A stretch of 50,962 nucleotides of DNA, taken from NCBI RefSeq assembly GCF_046156265.1, contig NZ_JAWDIR010000009.1, positions 1 through 50,962 on the forward strand. Direction: 5' to 3'. The position numbers were made by a program, and so were the translations under genes. The stretch comes from CAMDHY01 sp046156265 (GTDB lineage Bacteria > Pseudomonadota > Alphaproteobacteria > Rhizobiales > Segnochrobactraceae). Below, in pieces: positions 24,360-32,695 of this stretch (position 1 is the first letter of the stretch; every line of letters starts with the position of its first letter). The notes under the pieces were generated by a model. That model worked only from the letters and a program-made list of their open reading frames with translations. It did not search any database and was not told where the DNA came from.

Positions 24360-24510
24360 GTCATCCCGGACGCGAAGCAACGCGAAGCGATCCGGGACCC
24401 AGCGGAAGAGTCGTCGCGCGGAGCGCGACGCAATAGACGCGCCTCCGGCGCGGAGTCTTGCGCTGGGTCCCGGATCAGCGCTCGGCTGCGCCTTGCTTGT
24501 CCGGGATGAC
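24360..24510 (+). repeat. Dispersed palindromic repeat, copy 2 of 2 in the window
   Basis: GTCATCCCGGACGCGAAGCA at the left and CTTGCTTGTCCGGGATGAC at the right form inverted ends; inner blocks GCGATCCGGGAC and GTCCCGGATC are also inverted. Block order matches the copy at 1825-1980. It separates the ThDP enzyme gene from the crotonase gene. Confidence 0.85.
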
Positions 24511-24604
24511 GCCAAGAGGTTGAAGCGCCGGCCTTATTGGGGCCGGTCACCACCGCACACAATCCACCGCCTCCGGGCGTGAGACATCGAAACTGGAGGC
24601 GCCC

Positions 24605-25354
24605 GTGCCCTTCGAGGACTATGCGACGAAGTTCAAGACCATCCGCTTCAAGCGCGAGGACGGCATCCTCGAGATGACCGTCCACACCGACGGCGGGCCG
24701 CTGCGCTGGGGGCGGCTGCCGCACGGCGAGCTCGAGCAGGCCTTCCTCGACATCAACCGCGACCGCGAGAACAAGGTCATCATCCTGACCGGCACCGGCG
24801 CCGAGTTCTCGGGCCCCGCCCCGGAGGTGAAGGCGAACCTCGAGGCGCACCGCCAGTCGCCCGAGGAATGGGGCGTGCTCGGCTGGGAATCGAAGAACCT
24901 CCTCCTCAACATGCTGGCAATCGACGCGCCGATGATCGCCGCCGTCAACGGCCCGGCGGTGCGCCACGCCGAGCTGCCTGTAATGTGCGACATCGTTCTC
25001 GCCTCGGAGACGGCGGCCTTCCAGGACAGCGCCCACTATGTGGGTGGCCTCGTCCCGGGCGACGGCGTGCACGTCGTCTTTCCGCTGGTGATGGGCTACA
25101 ACCGCGGCCGCTACTTCCTGCTGACGGGCCAGACCATCCACGCCGAGGAGGCCAAGCACGTCGGCCTCGTCAACGAGGTGCTGCCGGGGGAGAAGCTGCT
25201 GCCACGGGCGTGGGAACTCGCCCGGCAGCTGATGAAGCAGCCGGAGCTCAACCGCCGCTATTCGCGCATCCTCGTCACCGAGGTGATGCGCCGGCAGATG
25301 CACGAGCTGCTGCCCTATGGCCTGGCGCTCGAAGGCCTCGCGCTCGTGAAGTGA
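24605..25354 (+). CDS. Crotonase-family protein resembling 6-oxocamphor hydrolase
   Basis: 249 residues from GTG 24605, which has GGAGG five bases upstream. The crotonase fold is clear, but the usual hydratase Glu pair is replaced. Instead it has H121 (VRHAELP), H144 (DSAHYVGG), D153 (VPGDGVH) and E243 (ALEGLAL), positions and spacing that match, within one residue, the active-site set reported for 6-oxocamphor hydrolase (H122, H145, D154, E244). That enzyme cleaves a C-C bond of a cyclic 1,3-diketone by a retro-Claisen reaction. The likely role is beta-diketone hydrolysis and not fatty-acid oxidation. It lies between a ThDP enzyme and a dehydrogenase, consistent with breakdown of an alicyclic or diketone substrate. 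Confidence 0.85.
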   Translation: MPFEDYATKFKTIRFKREDGILEMTVHTDGGPLRWGRLPHGELEQAFLDINRDRENKVIILTGTGAEFSGPAPEVKANLEAHRQSPEEWGVLGWESKNLLLNMLAIDAPMIAAVNGPAVRHAELPVMCDIVLASETAAFQDSAHYVGGLVPGDGVHVVFPLVMGYNRGRYFLLTGQTIHAEEAKHVGLVNEVLPGEKLLPRAWELARQLMKQPELNRRYSRILVTEVMRRQMHELLPYGLALEGLALVK

Positions 25355-25413
25355 TCCCGGCTGCGGCCGGTCCCGTTCGTTTCGTCTTTTTCCGTGGGTT
25401 GGGAGTGCCTCAC

Positions 25414-26301
25414 ATGGCGAAGATCGCCTATCTCGGCGGCGGCAACATGGCCCAGGCGATGGGCACGCGCCTGCTCGCTGCCGGCCATGACCTCACCGTC
25501 TACAACCGCACCGTCGAGAAGCTGAAGCCGCTCGTTGACAAGGGCGCGAAGACGGCCGCGAGCCCGCGCGAGGCGGTCCAGGGCGCCGACGTCGTCTTCT
25601 GCTCCGTCACCGACGACACCGCCTCGCGGGCGATGTGGATGGGGCCGGACGGCGCTTTGTCGGGCGGCCTGCCCAAGGGCACGCTCGTCGTCGAGCACTC
25701 GACGATGTCGCCCGACTGGGTGAAGGAGCTGTCCTGCGCCGCCAAGGAGAAGGGGCTGCGCTATGTCGACTGCCCGGTCGCCGGGCGGCCCGACGCGGCG
25801 GCGGCCGGCAAGCTCGTCGTCTTCGGCGGCGCCGACGACGAGGCGGATTTGGAAGCGGTAACGCCCTACATCTCGTCGATCAGCCGCAAGATCTACCACC
25901 TCGGCCCGGTCGGCACCGGCACCGCCTTCAAGCTCATCTACAACCTGCTCGGCGTCGTGCAGATCGTCGGTCTCGCGGAAGGCCTTGCCGCCGCGGAGGC
26001 CGCCGGCATCGACATCGAGACGGCCGCCACCGCGTTTGCCGACGGCAACACCGGCAGCCCGCACGTTCTCAAGCACGGCGCCTACATGGCGCAGAACGAG
26101 CACGAGGACCCGCCGGGCTTCACCGCCAACGGCCGCCTGAAGGATTCGTCCTACGGTGTGGCGCTGGAGGAGGGGCTCGGCATCACCCCGCTCGTCGGCC
26201 GCGCCGCCATGACCGCCTACAAGGGCATGGTCGAGAAGGGCATGGGGGCGGCCGCCGACAGCCGGCTGTTCGAGGTTATCGCCGGCAAGCGGACGGACTG
26301 A
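25414..26301 (+). CDS. NAD(P)-dependent beta-hydroxyacid dehydrogenase family protein
   Basis: 295 residues; ATG 25414. An N-terminal Rossmann domain (AYLGGGNMAQAMGTRLLAAG) binds NAD(P). The substrate motif reads YVDCPVAGRPDAAAAGKLVV, a variant of the usual DAPVSGG. The catalytic Lys lies in GTGTAFKLIYNLL. The helical C-terminal domain closes the site. Family members oxidise 3-hydroxyisobutyrate or reduce tartronate semialdehyde; others reduce imines. Placed 59 bases after the crotonase gene on the same strand, it probably handles the hydroxy-acid or aldehyde product of that pathway. Confidence 0.9.
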   Translation: MAKIAYLGGGNMAQAMGTRLLAAGHDLTVYNRTVEKLKPLVDKGAKTAASPREAVQGADVVFCSVTDDTASRAMWMGPDGALSGGLPKGTLVVEHSTMSPDWVKELSCAAKEKGLRYVDCPVAGRPDAAAAGKLVVFGGADDEADLEAVTPYISSISRKIYHLGPVGTGTAFKLIYNLLGVVQIVGLAEGLAAAEAAGIDIETAATAFADGNTGSPHVLKHGAYMAQNEHEDPPGFTANGRLKDSSYGVALEEGLGITPLVGRAAMTAYKGMVEKGMGAAADSRLFEVIAGKRTD

Positions 26302-26401
26302 ACGGCCGCGCAACAGGCCCGCCGCCGCGGGATGGCCGGGCGGCGCGCTGTCGCCTAGGCTGCGGTCGAAAGAGGGATTCGAAGCACGGGGAGCGAGGCC
26401 G

Positions 26402-27064
26402 GTGACGCAGACGGTGGAAAAGGCCCCCGCGCCACCGAGCTCGCGTGAGCGGCTGCTCGACGCCGCCGAGACGCTGTTCGCCGATTTCGGCTTCAACGGC
26501 GTCTCGGTGCGCCAGATCGTCGAGCGCGCCGGGGTCAACCTCGGCGCCATCCCCTACCACTTCGGCACCAAGGAGAACCTCTTCAAGGAGGTGCTGCTGC
26601 GCCGCGCCACGCCGCTGCGCGAGGAGCGCCAGCGCCGCCTCGACGCGCTCGCCGCGGTCTCGAAGGACCCGCCGCTCGAGGACGTGCTGCACGCCCTGCT
26701 CGAGCCCGCCTTCCGGGCAAACCGCGAGAATCAGGCCTTCCGTCGCCTGCTCGGCCGCGCCTCCATGGACCCGGCGCCGGAGGTGCGGCGTCTGCTCGTC
26801 GAGATCTACACTCTGGATTTCATGACGGTGCCGGGCGCGCTGCGACAGGCTCTCGCCGGATTGCCGGAGGACGAGTTCTTCTGGAAGCTGAATTGTTTCT
26901 ATGGCGTGATGCTATTCGTGCAAGCCGATACGGGTAAAATTCAGACGATCGCCGGTGATTCCTTCGATACCTCGGAGCCTGAAGTTGCCTTGAAGTACGT
27001 GATTCCGTTTCTCGCCGCAGGTTTTCGCGCGGCGATCGCATCGGAAAGCGGCCGGGACGACTGA
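26402..27064 (+). CDS. TetR family transcriptional regulator
   Basis: 220 residues from GTG 26402. The N-terminal HTH is typical (FADFGFNGVSVRQIVERAG then LGAIPYHFGTKENLFKEVL, residues about 28-70). The C-terminal half is an alpha-helical ligand and dimerisation domain. Base composition changes inside the gene: up to about 26880 it is GC-rich like its neighbours, then roughly 26885-27020 contains many A/T-ending codons (AATTGTTTCTATGGC, GGTAAAATTCAG). It follows the dehydrogenase on the same strand and is the likely local regulator of the 22633-26301 genes. Confidence 0.9.
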   Translation: MTQTVEKAPAPPSSRERLLDAAETLFADFGFNGVSVRQIVERAGVNLGAIPYHFGTKENLFKEVLLRRATPLREERQRRLDALAAVSKDPPLEDVLHALLEPAFRANRENQAFRRLLGRASMDPAPEVRRLLVEIYTLDFMTVPGALRQALAGLPEDEFFWKLNCFYGVMLFVQADTGKIQTIAGDSFDTSEPEVALKYVIPFLAAGFRAAIASESGRDD

Positions 27065-27072
27065 GGCAAGCT

Positions 27073-27089
27073 CCTGGAAAGCTTCCAGG
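27073..27089. terminator. Perfect hairpin after the TetR gene
   Basis: CCTGGAA AGC TTCCAGG, 7-base arms and a 3-base loop, nine bases after the TetR stop. No T-tract follows, so it may be a weak terminator or a regulatory palindrome for the LPMO gene downstream. Confidence 0.4.
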
Positions 27090-27202
27090 CTCAACAAGCC
27101 GTGATGGGGGCAGCCGGCCCTTGCCGGCTTTCGACCACATTTGACCCCGTTCAATCCTCGTGGGGACGGGGAACGGTGCATTTTCGAGAAGGGGATGATC
27201 GC

Positions 27203-28249
27203 TTGCAATCCAGCCAGAAAACCCACCGCACGTCACGCCTCGCCGTCGCGGCGAGCCTCATCGCCGGCCTCGCGCTGGCGCCCGCCGCTGCTCACGCGCA
27301 CGGCGCCATGGAAGAGCCGCTGAGCCGCATCTACCTTTGCTACAAGGAGGATCCGGAGAAGCTGAAGGGCAGTTACGACGGTGTGCCGGCTGGCGCTCCC
27401 CCGTGCGTCGATCTGGTGGCGATGAGCGGCACGCAGCCGCTCTACGACTGGACCGAGGTCAACCGCTTCGACGCCAACGGCCAGCACAAGAAGGTGGCCA
27501 AGGACGGCCAGCTCTGCTCGGCCGGTCGCGACAAGTACAAGGGTCTCGACCAGCGCCGCGCCGACTGGCCGACCACCCGGGTCAGCCCCGACGCGAACGG
27601 CAAGTACACCTTCCGCTTCCACGCGACGACGCCACACGCCGTCAAGTATTTCCGCTTCTACGTGACCCGCGACGGCTGGAAGCCGACCGACGAGCTGCGC
27701 TGGCGCGACCTCGAGCTGTTCGCCACCGTCAAGAACATCGAGGCGAAGTCCGATCCGAAGCAGAGCTACGGCCAGTACTACAACATGACGGTGAAGATGC
27801 CGGAGGGTAAGACCGGCCGGCGGCTGATCTTCGCTGTCTGGCAGCGCTCGGACAGCCCGGAAGCCTTCTACTCCTGCTCCGACGTCCGCATCCAGTCGCC
27901 GAAGTCCGCCACTTCCGCGGCGGCCGATGCGCCGACGTGGGACGAGGCGGGCCGTGCCGTGGCGCGCAACGACCTGCCGGCCGGCACCACCGTCACCTTC
28001 CGCGTCTTCGACGCCAAGGGCGGCGACGTCGACCGCATTTCGCTGAAGCTCACCGGGGAGACGGGTGCGTCGGCGCAGTGGCCGTTTGTGCTGGCGAAGA
28101 AGGTCAACGGGGCGACCGACGCCTTCCGGATCGGCGTCGAGGGCGACGACGAGGCCATCGCGCCGGAGAAGTCCGCCACGGAGAACCGCGTCTGGCGGTC
28201 GAGCCAATTCGACGGCTACTCCTACGTCATCGACGTCGACACGCCGTAG
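27203..28249 (+). CDS. Secreted AA10 lytic polysaccharide monooxygenase, GbpA-like
   Basis: 348 residues if started at TTG 27203, which has AAGGGG upstream and gives a normal signal peptide; GTG 27176 and an upstream ATG at 27101 are alternatives. Signal-peptidase cleavage after AHA exposes H33 (HGAMEEPLSR), the N-terminal half of the copper histidine brace. The second brace histidine is H145 in TTPHAVKYFRFYVT, and the axial aromatic lies in EAFYSCSD. The catalytic domain ends near residue 232; the rest (about 245-345, with DLPAGTTVTFRVFDAKGGDV and SQFDGYSYVIDV) resembles the second domain of the chitin-binding GbpA protein. It probably oxidises chitin or another GlcNAc polymer outside the cell. 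Confidence 0.88.
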   Translation: MQSSQKTHRTSRLAVAASLIAGLALAPAAAHAHGAMEEPLSRIYLCYKEDPEKLKGSYDGVPAGAPPCVDLVAMSGTQPLYDWTEVNRFDANGQHKKVAKDGQLCSAGRDKYKGLDQRRADWPTTRVSPDANGKYTFRFHATTPHAVKYFRFYVTRDGWKPTDELRWRDLELFATVKNIEAKSDPKQSYGQYYNMTVKMPEGKTGRRLIFAVWQRSDSPEAFYSCSDVRIQSPKSATSAAADAPTWDEAGRAVARNDLPAGTTVTFRVFDAKGGDVDRISLKLTGETGASAQWPFVLAKKVNGATDAFRIGVEGDDEAIAPEKSATENRVWRSSQFDGYSYVIDVDTP

Positions 28250-28299
28250 GGCGGCGGTTCGGGACAGGAACTTCGGGACCACGACGCCCGCCGCGCGCT

Positions 28300-28472
28300 T
28301 CCTCCCCCCTCGTGGGGGAGGTGGCCGGCGAAGCCGGCCGGAGGGGGCGCCGCGCGCGAGCGCGGCGTGCGACGCCGCAGTCAATCGTTGCCGCCGCACG
28401 CCGACGGCTCGCGCCGTCGGCGCCCTCCCCGGGCCGCTTCGCGACCCGACCCTCCCACAGGGGGAGGGTGGG
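28300..28472 (+). repeat. Mosaic palindromic repeat, about 173 bases, copy 2
   Basis: Same borders as 14632-14809: CTCCCCCCTCGTGGGGGAGG then TGGCCGGCGAAGCCGGCCGG at the left, and GACCCTCCCACAGGGGGAGG GTGGG at the right. The central stem-loops differ (GACGGCTCGCGCCGTCGGCG). Confidence 0.85.
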
Positions 28473-28620
28473 CATGCCTTGCGATAGTCCGCCACAAGCG
28501 GCCCTCGCGACAGGCGTCCTGCACTGTCTCATTTTTCGCTGTTCAAGGAGCGTGGCCGCCGCTTCCGCTTGCCGTGCATCTTCGGTGGCCTCCGAGACTG
28601 CGGTCTAGGCAGCAAATATT

Positions 28621-28677
28621 GATGTCTCACACATCACCATCCATGCTTGAAGTCGGACTAATCATCCGCTACGGATG
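28621..28677. promoter_or_regulatory. Two inverted repeats upstream of the XRE gene
   Basis: GATGT CTCAC ACATC (28621-28635) and CATCCG CTA CGGATG (28663-28677). The second is a perfect 6-base inverted repeat 63 bases before the XRE start and is the better candidate for an autoregulatory operator of the operon. Confidence 0.45.
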
Positions 28678-28739
28678 AGAGGCAGACACCGCGCGCTGAC
28701 CGCGTCGGTGCTACCGCCTCGAACCATGATCTCTGATCC

Positions 28740-29036
28740 ATGATCACATCCGCCCAGCTGCGCGCCGCGCGCGCCATCCTCGGGCTCGACCAGCGGGCGC
28801 TGGCGGAGCGCTGCGGGCTGTCGGTGCCGACGATCCAGCGAATGGAGGCGAGCGAGGACGTCATTCGCGGCAACGTCGATTCGCTGATGAAGCTCGTCTG
28901 CGCCCTCGACGAGGCGGGTGTCGAGCTCATCGGCGACGGCGCCGCGAGCGCCGGCGGCGGCCGCGGCGTGCGGCTGAAGGAGCCGCGCGGCGCCACCTCG
29001 AATTCCGCGGGGCCGGACCCGCGCCGGGGGAGCTGA
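28740..29036 (+). CDS. Small XRE-type helix-turn-helix regulator
   Basis: 98 residues. A Cro/C1-type HTH occupies residues 3-62 (LRAARAILGLDQRALAERCG, then LSVPTIQRMEASE). The rest is a short tail ending in a disordered Gly/Ser/Arg-rich segment. Its stop lies four bases before the start of the hyfB-like gene, so it is the first gene of the Ehr operon and probably its dedicated regulator. It has no effector domain, so any signal must come through a partner or protein level. Confidence 0.85.
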   Translation: MITSAQLRAARAILGLDQRALAERCGLSVPTIQRMEASEDVIRGNVDSLMKLVCALDEAGVELIGDGAASAGGGRGVRLKEPRGATSNSAGPDPRRGS

Positions 29037-29040
29037 GGCG

Positions 29041-31077
29041 ATGTCGGCGACCGTCGCGGCGCTCCTCTGCCCCGCGGCCCTCCTTCTGATCGCCGCCCTG
29101 ACGGTGGTGGCGAACCGCGGCCTCGGTGCCGACGCCGCCCGCCGGCTGGTCTACGGCGGCGCGCTGGTCGTCTGCGTCGCCGCGTTCGGGATCGCGCTCG
29201 TCGCGCTCATCTCGTCTGCCCGCACCGGTGGCCAGGTCCCGATAGACCTCGTGCTGCCGCTCGGCTTGCCGTGGATCGGCGCGCGCTTTGCCCTTGACGC
29301 GCTGTCGGCGGTGTTCCTCGCGGTGGTCGGCCTCGGCGGCGCGGCGGCGAGCCTCTACGGCCTCGGCTACGGCCGCCACGAGCACGAGCCGTGGCGGGTG
29401 CTGCCGTTCTACCCGGCCTTCCTCGCCGGCATGATGCTGGTGCCGCTCGCCGCCGACGCCTTCACCTTCCTCGTCTCCTGGGAGTTCATGTCGCTCGCCT
29501 CGTGGGCGCTGGTGCTTGCCCACCACCGTCTGCCGGAGAACCGGCGGGCGGCGACCGTCTACATCGTCATGGCGGCGGCCGGCACGTTCGCGCTGCTCTT
29601 TGCCTTCGCATTGCTCGCGGGTCCCGCGGGCGGCTTCGCCTTCGCGGCGATGCGGGCGGTGCCGCCGGATGCGGTCACCGCCGGCGTCGTGCTGGCGCTG
29701 GCGCTGATCGGCGCCGGCTCGAAGGCGGGGCTGGTGCCGCTGCACGTCTGGCTGCCGCTCGCCCACCCGGCGGCGCCGAGCCACGTCTCGGCGCTGATGA
29801 GCGGGGTGATGACGAAAATCGCCGTCTACGGCTTCCTGCGCCTTGTCTTCGACCTCGCCGGGCCGCCGGCGTGGTGGTGGGGCGTGCCGGTGCTGGCGGT
29901 CGGCGGCATCACCGCCGCGGTCGGCGTGCTCACGGCGCTGATGCAGACCGACATCAAGCGCCTGCTCGCCTGCTCCACCATCGAGAATATCGGCCTCATC
30001 TTCGCCGGCCTCGGGCTGTCTCTCGCCTTTGCCGCGAACGGGCTTGGCCCCGCCGCGGCGCTGGCGCTGACGGCGGCGCTCTTCCACGCCGTCAACCATG
30101 CCCTGTTCAAGAGCGCGCTGTTCTTCGGCGCCGGCGCGGTGTTGACCGCCACCGGCACGCGCGAGCTCGACCGCCTCGGCGGGCTGATCCACCGCATGCC
30201 GCTGACGGCGCTCGCCGTGCTCGTCGCCTGCGTGGCGATTTCCGCACTGCCGCCCTTGAACGGCTTCGCGTCCGAATGGCTGCTGTTCCAGGCGATCCTG
30301 CTGTCGCCGGAGCTGCCGCAATGGGGGCTGAAGCTCGCGGTACCGGCGGTGGGCGCGCTGCTGGCGCTGTCGGTGGCGCTCGCCGCCGCCTGCTTCGTGC
30401 GCTTCTACGGCATCGCATTCCTCGGCCGGCCGCGCTCCGAGGAAGCCGCGACGGCGCACGAGGTTGACCGCTTCTCGCTCGCCGCCATGCTCGGCCTTGC
30501 CGGATTGTGCGTGCTGGCGGGCATTCTGCCGGGGCTCGTCATCGACGCGCTCGCGCCCGCGGCGGCGCGTCTGGTCGGCGCGGCGATGCCGCCCCAGGGC
30601 GGGCTCGCGTGGCTGTCGATCGTGCCGATCGCCGAGAGCCGCAGCTCCTACAACGGCCTGCTCGTGCTCGTCTTCATCGCCGTCTCGGCGCTCGGCACCG
30701 CCTTCGTCGTCCACCGCCTAGCCGGCGGCACGGTGCGCCGCGCTCCGGCGTGGGATTGCGGCTTCCCGAACGCCGACCCGGCGACGCAATACACGGCCTC
30801 CAGCTTCGCCCAGCCGATCCGCCGCGTCTTCGCCGGCGCGATTTTCACGGTGCGCGAGAGCGTCGAGATGCCACCGCCGGGCGACCTGTCGCCGGCGCGC
30901 TTCCGGCTCGACCTTTCCGACCCGATCTGGGAGCGCGGCTATCTCGGCCTGGCTTCCCTCGTCGGCCGCGCGGCGGACTTCGCCAACCGCCTGCAGTCGC
31001 TGACGATCCGGCAATATCTCTCGCTCGTCTTCCTGTCGCTGGTGGCGCTCCTCATCGTCCTGGCGGTGTGGCCATGA
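29041..31077 (+). CDS. hyfB: Proton-translocating membrane subunit, HyfB/NuoL-like (Ehr complex)
   Basis: 678 residues, with many membrane helices. Antiporter-type proton-channel residues are visible: Glu in LVSWEFMSLASWAL, Lys in GAGSKAGLVPLHVWLPLAHP, and the following Lys in MSGVMTKIAVYG and MQTDIKRLLACSTIENIGL. Length fits E. coli HyfB/HycC. The C-terminal segment after about 570 holds an extended cytoplasmic part (WDCGFPNADPATQYTASSFA), also typical of HyfB. Its stop overlaps the start of the hyfC-like gene by four bases. It would form a proton- or sodium-pumping arm of a membrane complex whose soluble arm is encoded at 34137 and 35683. The symbol denotes homology, not hydrogenase function. 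Confidence 0.9.
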   Translation: MSATVAALLCPAALLLIAALTVVANRGLGADAARRLVYGGALVVCVAAFGIALVALISSARTGGQVPIDLVLPLGLPWIGARFALDALSAVFLAVVGLGGAAASLYGLGYGRHEHEPWRVLPFYPAFLAGMMLVPLAADAFTFLVSWEFMSLASWALVLAHHRLPENRRAATVYIVMAAAGTFALLFAFALLAGPAGGFAFAAMRAVPPDAVTAGVVLALALIGAGSKAGLVPLHVWLPLAHPAAPSHVSALMSGVMTKIAVYGFLRLVFDLAGPPAWWWGVPVLAVGGITAAVGVLTALMQTDIKRLLACSTIENIGLIFAGLGLSLAFAANGLGPAAALALTAALFHAVNHALFKSALFFGAGAVLTATGTRELDRLGGLIHRMPLTALAVLVACVAISALPPLNGFASEWLLFQAILLSPELPQWGLKLAVPAVGALLALSVALAAACFVRFYGIAFLGRPRSEEAATAHEVDRFSLAAMLGLAGLCVLAGILPGLVIDALAPAAARLVGAAMPPQGGLAWLSIVPIAESRSSYNGLLVLVFIAVSALGTAFVVHRLAGGTVRRAPAWDCGFPNADPATQYTASSFAQPIRRVFAGAIFTVRESVEMPPPGDLSPARFRLDLSDPIWERGYLGLASLVGRAADFANRLQSLTIRQYLSLVFLSLVALLIVLAVWP

Positions 31078-32033
31078 TGGCGAGCCTCGCCGACCTCGCG
31101 GTGCAGGGCGGACAGATGGCGCTGGTGCTCGCCGCGGCCCCGCTCGTCACCGGCCTCGTGCGCAAGGTGAAGGCGCGGCTGATGCGCCGGCGCGGGCCGC
31201 CGCTGCTGCAGGTCTACCGCGACCTCGCGCGTCTTTTGCGCAAGGAGGCGGTGCTCGCCGACAACGCCTCGTGGCTGTTCCGCGCCGTGCCCTATCTCGT
31301 CTTCGCAGCGACGTGGGTGGCGGCGGCGCTGGTGCCGACGTTCGCCACCGGGCTGACCTTCTCGTGGTCGGCCGACCTCATCGCCATCGTCGCGCTGCTC
31401 GGCAGTGCCCGCTTCTTCCTGGCGCTTGCCGGCATGGATGTCGGCACCAGCTTCGGCGGCATCGGCTCGAGCCGCGAGGTGATGATCGCGACGATCGCCG
31501 AGCCGGCCTTCATCATGACCGTGTTCACGCTGGCGCTCGTCGCCGGCTCCACCCAGCTCTCCACCGTCGCGGCCGAGATGGCGACGGGCGAGGTCGGCCT
31601 GCGCGTCTCCCTCGGCCTCGCGCTGATCGCGCTCGTCATGGTGGCGGTGGCCGAGAACGGCCGCGTACCGGTCGACAACCCGGCGACGCACCTCGAGCTG
31701 ACGATGGTGCACGAGGCAATGGTGCTCGAATACTCCGGCCGCCACCTCGCGATGATCGAGCTCGCCGCGTCGCTGAAGCTCACCCTCTATCTGTCACTCA
31801 TCGCCTGCGTGTTCGTGCCGTGGGGGCTCGCCGGGCCGGGCGATGGCATCGCCGCGCACGGCGTCGCGCTCGCCGCCTGGGCAGGCAAGCTCACTGTGGC
31901 CGCGGTTCTGCTCGGCCTGTTCGAGACCTCGGTCGCCAAGATGCGGGTGTTCCGCGTGCCGGATTTCCTCGGGGCGGCGCTGATGCTCGGGCTGCTCGCG
32001 ACGCTGCTCCTGTTCGTGTCGAGGAGCCTCTGA
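31074..32033 (+). CDS. hyfC: Membrane anchor subunit, HyfC/NuoH-like (Ehr complex)
   Basis: 319 residues; start overlaps the previous stop (ATGA). NuoH-type subunit that connects the soluble electron-transfer module to the membrane arm. The cytoplasmic loop RRGPPLLQVYRDLARLLRKE (39-58) and the acidic VAENGRVPVDNPATHLELTM loop are diagnostic; in complex I the latter lines the quinone path. About eight membrane segments are visible. The stop overlaps the next start by one base (TGATG). Confidence 0.9.
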   Translation: MMASLADLAVQGGQMALVLAAAPLVTGLVRKVKARLMRRRGPPLLQVYRDLARLLRKEAVLADNASWLFRAVPYLVFAATWVAAALVPTFATGLTFSWSADLIAIVALLGSARFFLALAGMDVGTSFGGIGSSREVMIATIAEPAFIMTVFTLALVAGSTQLSTVAAEMATGEVGLRVSLGLALIALVMVAVAENGRVPVDNPATHLELTMVHEAMVLEYSGRHLAMIELAASLKLTLYLSLIACVFVPWGLAGPGDGIAAHGVALAAWAGKLTVAAVLLGLFETSVAKMRVFRVPDFLGAALMLGLLATLLLFVSRSL

Positions 32034-32695
32034 TGACCGGGCTCGGCTTCGACATCGCCCACCTCTTCGCCGGCGGTCTGGTGCTGGTCAGCCTGATGCT
32101 GCTCTACCAGGACCGGCTGACGGCGATGATCCACGTCTTCGCCGTGCAGGCGCTGGTGCTGACGGCCTCGGTCGCCTGGCAGGGCTTCGTGCAGGACGCG
32201 CCGCACCTCTACGTCACGGCAGCGATCGCGCTCATCTTCAAGGCGATCATCATTCCCGTGGCGTTGTCGCGCATGGTGACGCGCCTCGGCATCCACCGCG
32301 AGATCGAGACGGTGGTCGGCGTCGGCCCGACGATGCTCGCCGGCATCGGCTTGGTCGCACTGTCGATGGTAGTGATGCTGCCGGTGACGGCGACCGCCGA
32401 CCCGCTCGCCCGCGAGGACCTCGCCTTCGCGCTGTCGGTGGTGCTGCTGGGCCTCCTGATGATGGTGACGCGGCGCAACGCGGTGAGCCAGGTGATCGGC
32501 TTCATGTCGCTGGAGAACGGCCTGATCCTCGCCGCCGCCGGCGCCAAGGGGATGCCGCTCGTCGTCGAGATATCGGTCGCCTTCTCGGTGTTGATCGCCT
32601 TCATCGTCATCGGCATCGTCATCTTCCGCATCCGCGAGCGCTTCGACACCGTCGACGTCGAGGCCCTCGACCGCTCCCGGGGCGACCAGCCATGA
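32033..32695 (+). CDS. hyfE: Membrane subunit, HyfE-like (Ehr complex)
   Basis: 220 residues with about six membrane helices, the NuoK-related subunit of the hydrogenase-4 group. The conserved MSLENGLILAAAGAKGMPLV stretch contains the membrane Glu expected for the proton path. A charged cytoplasmic tail (RIRERFDTVDVEALDRSR) closes the protein. Overlaps the hyfF-like start by four bases. Confidence 0.87.
   Translation: MTGLGFDIAHLFAGGLVLVSLMLLYQDRLTAMIHVFAVQALVLTASVAWQGFVQDAPHLYVTAAIALIFKAIIIPVALSRMVTRLGIHREIETVVGVGPTMLAGIGLVALSMVVMLPVTATADPLAREDLAFALSVVLLGLLMMVTRRNAVSQVIGFMSLENGLILAAAGAKGMPLVVEISVAFSVLIAFIVIGIVIFRIRERFDTVDVEALDRSRGDQP

Larger units (their letters stand above)
28250..28739. 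other. Intergenic region before the Ehr operon: repeat plus promoter region
   Basis: Holds repeat copy 2 (28300-28472), a stretch without recognisable features (28473-28610), and a less GC-rich promoter region with two inverted repeats (28621-28635 and 28663-28677) ahead of the XRE gene. Confidence 0.7.

Noticed and set aside
24605..25354. Ordinary enoyl-CoA hydratase of beta-oxidation
   Set aside because: The usual catalytic Glu pair is not seen; the His/His/Asp/Glu set of 6-oxocamphor hydrolase is present.
28927..30714. 595-codon open frame on the minus strand
   Set aside because: Antisense to the hyfB-like gene; composition of Arg/Glu/Gly/His repeats typical of a shadow frame.
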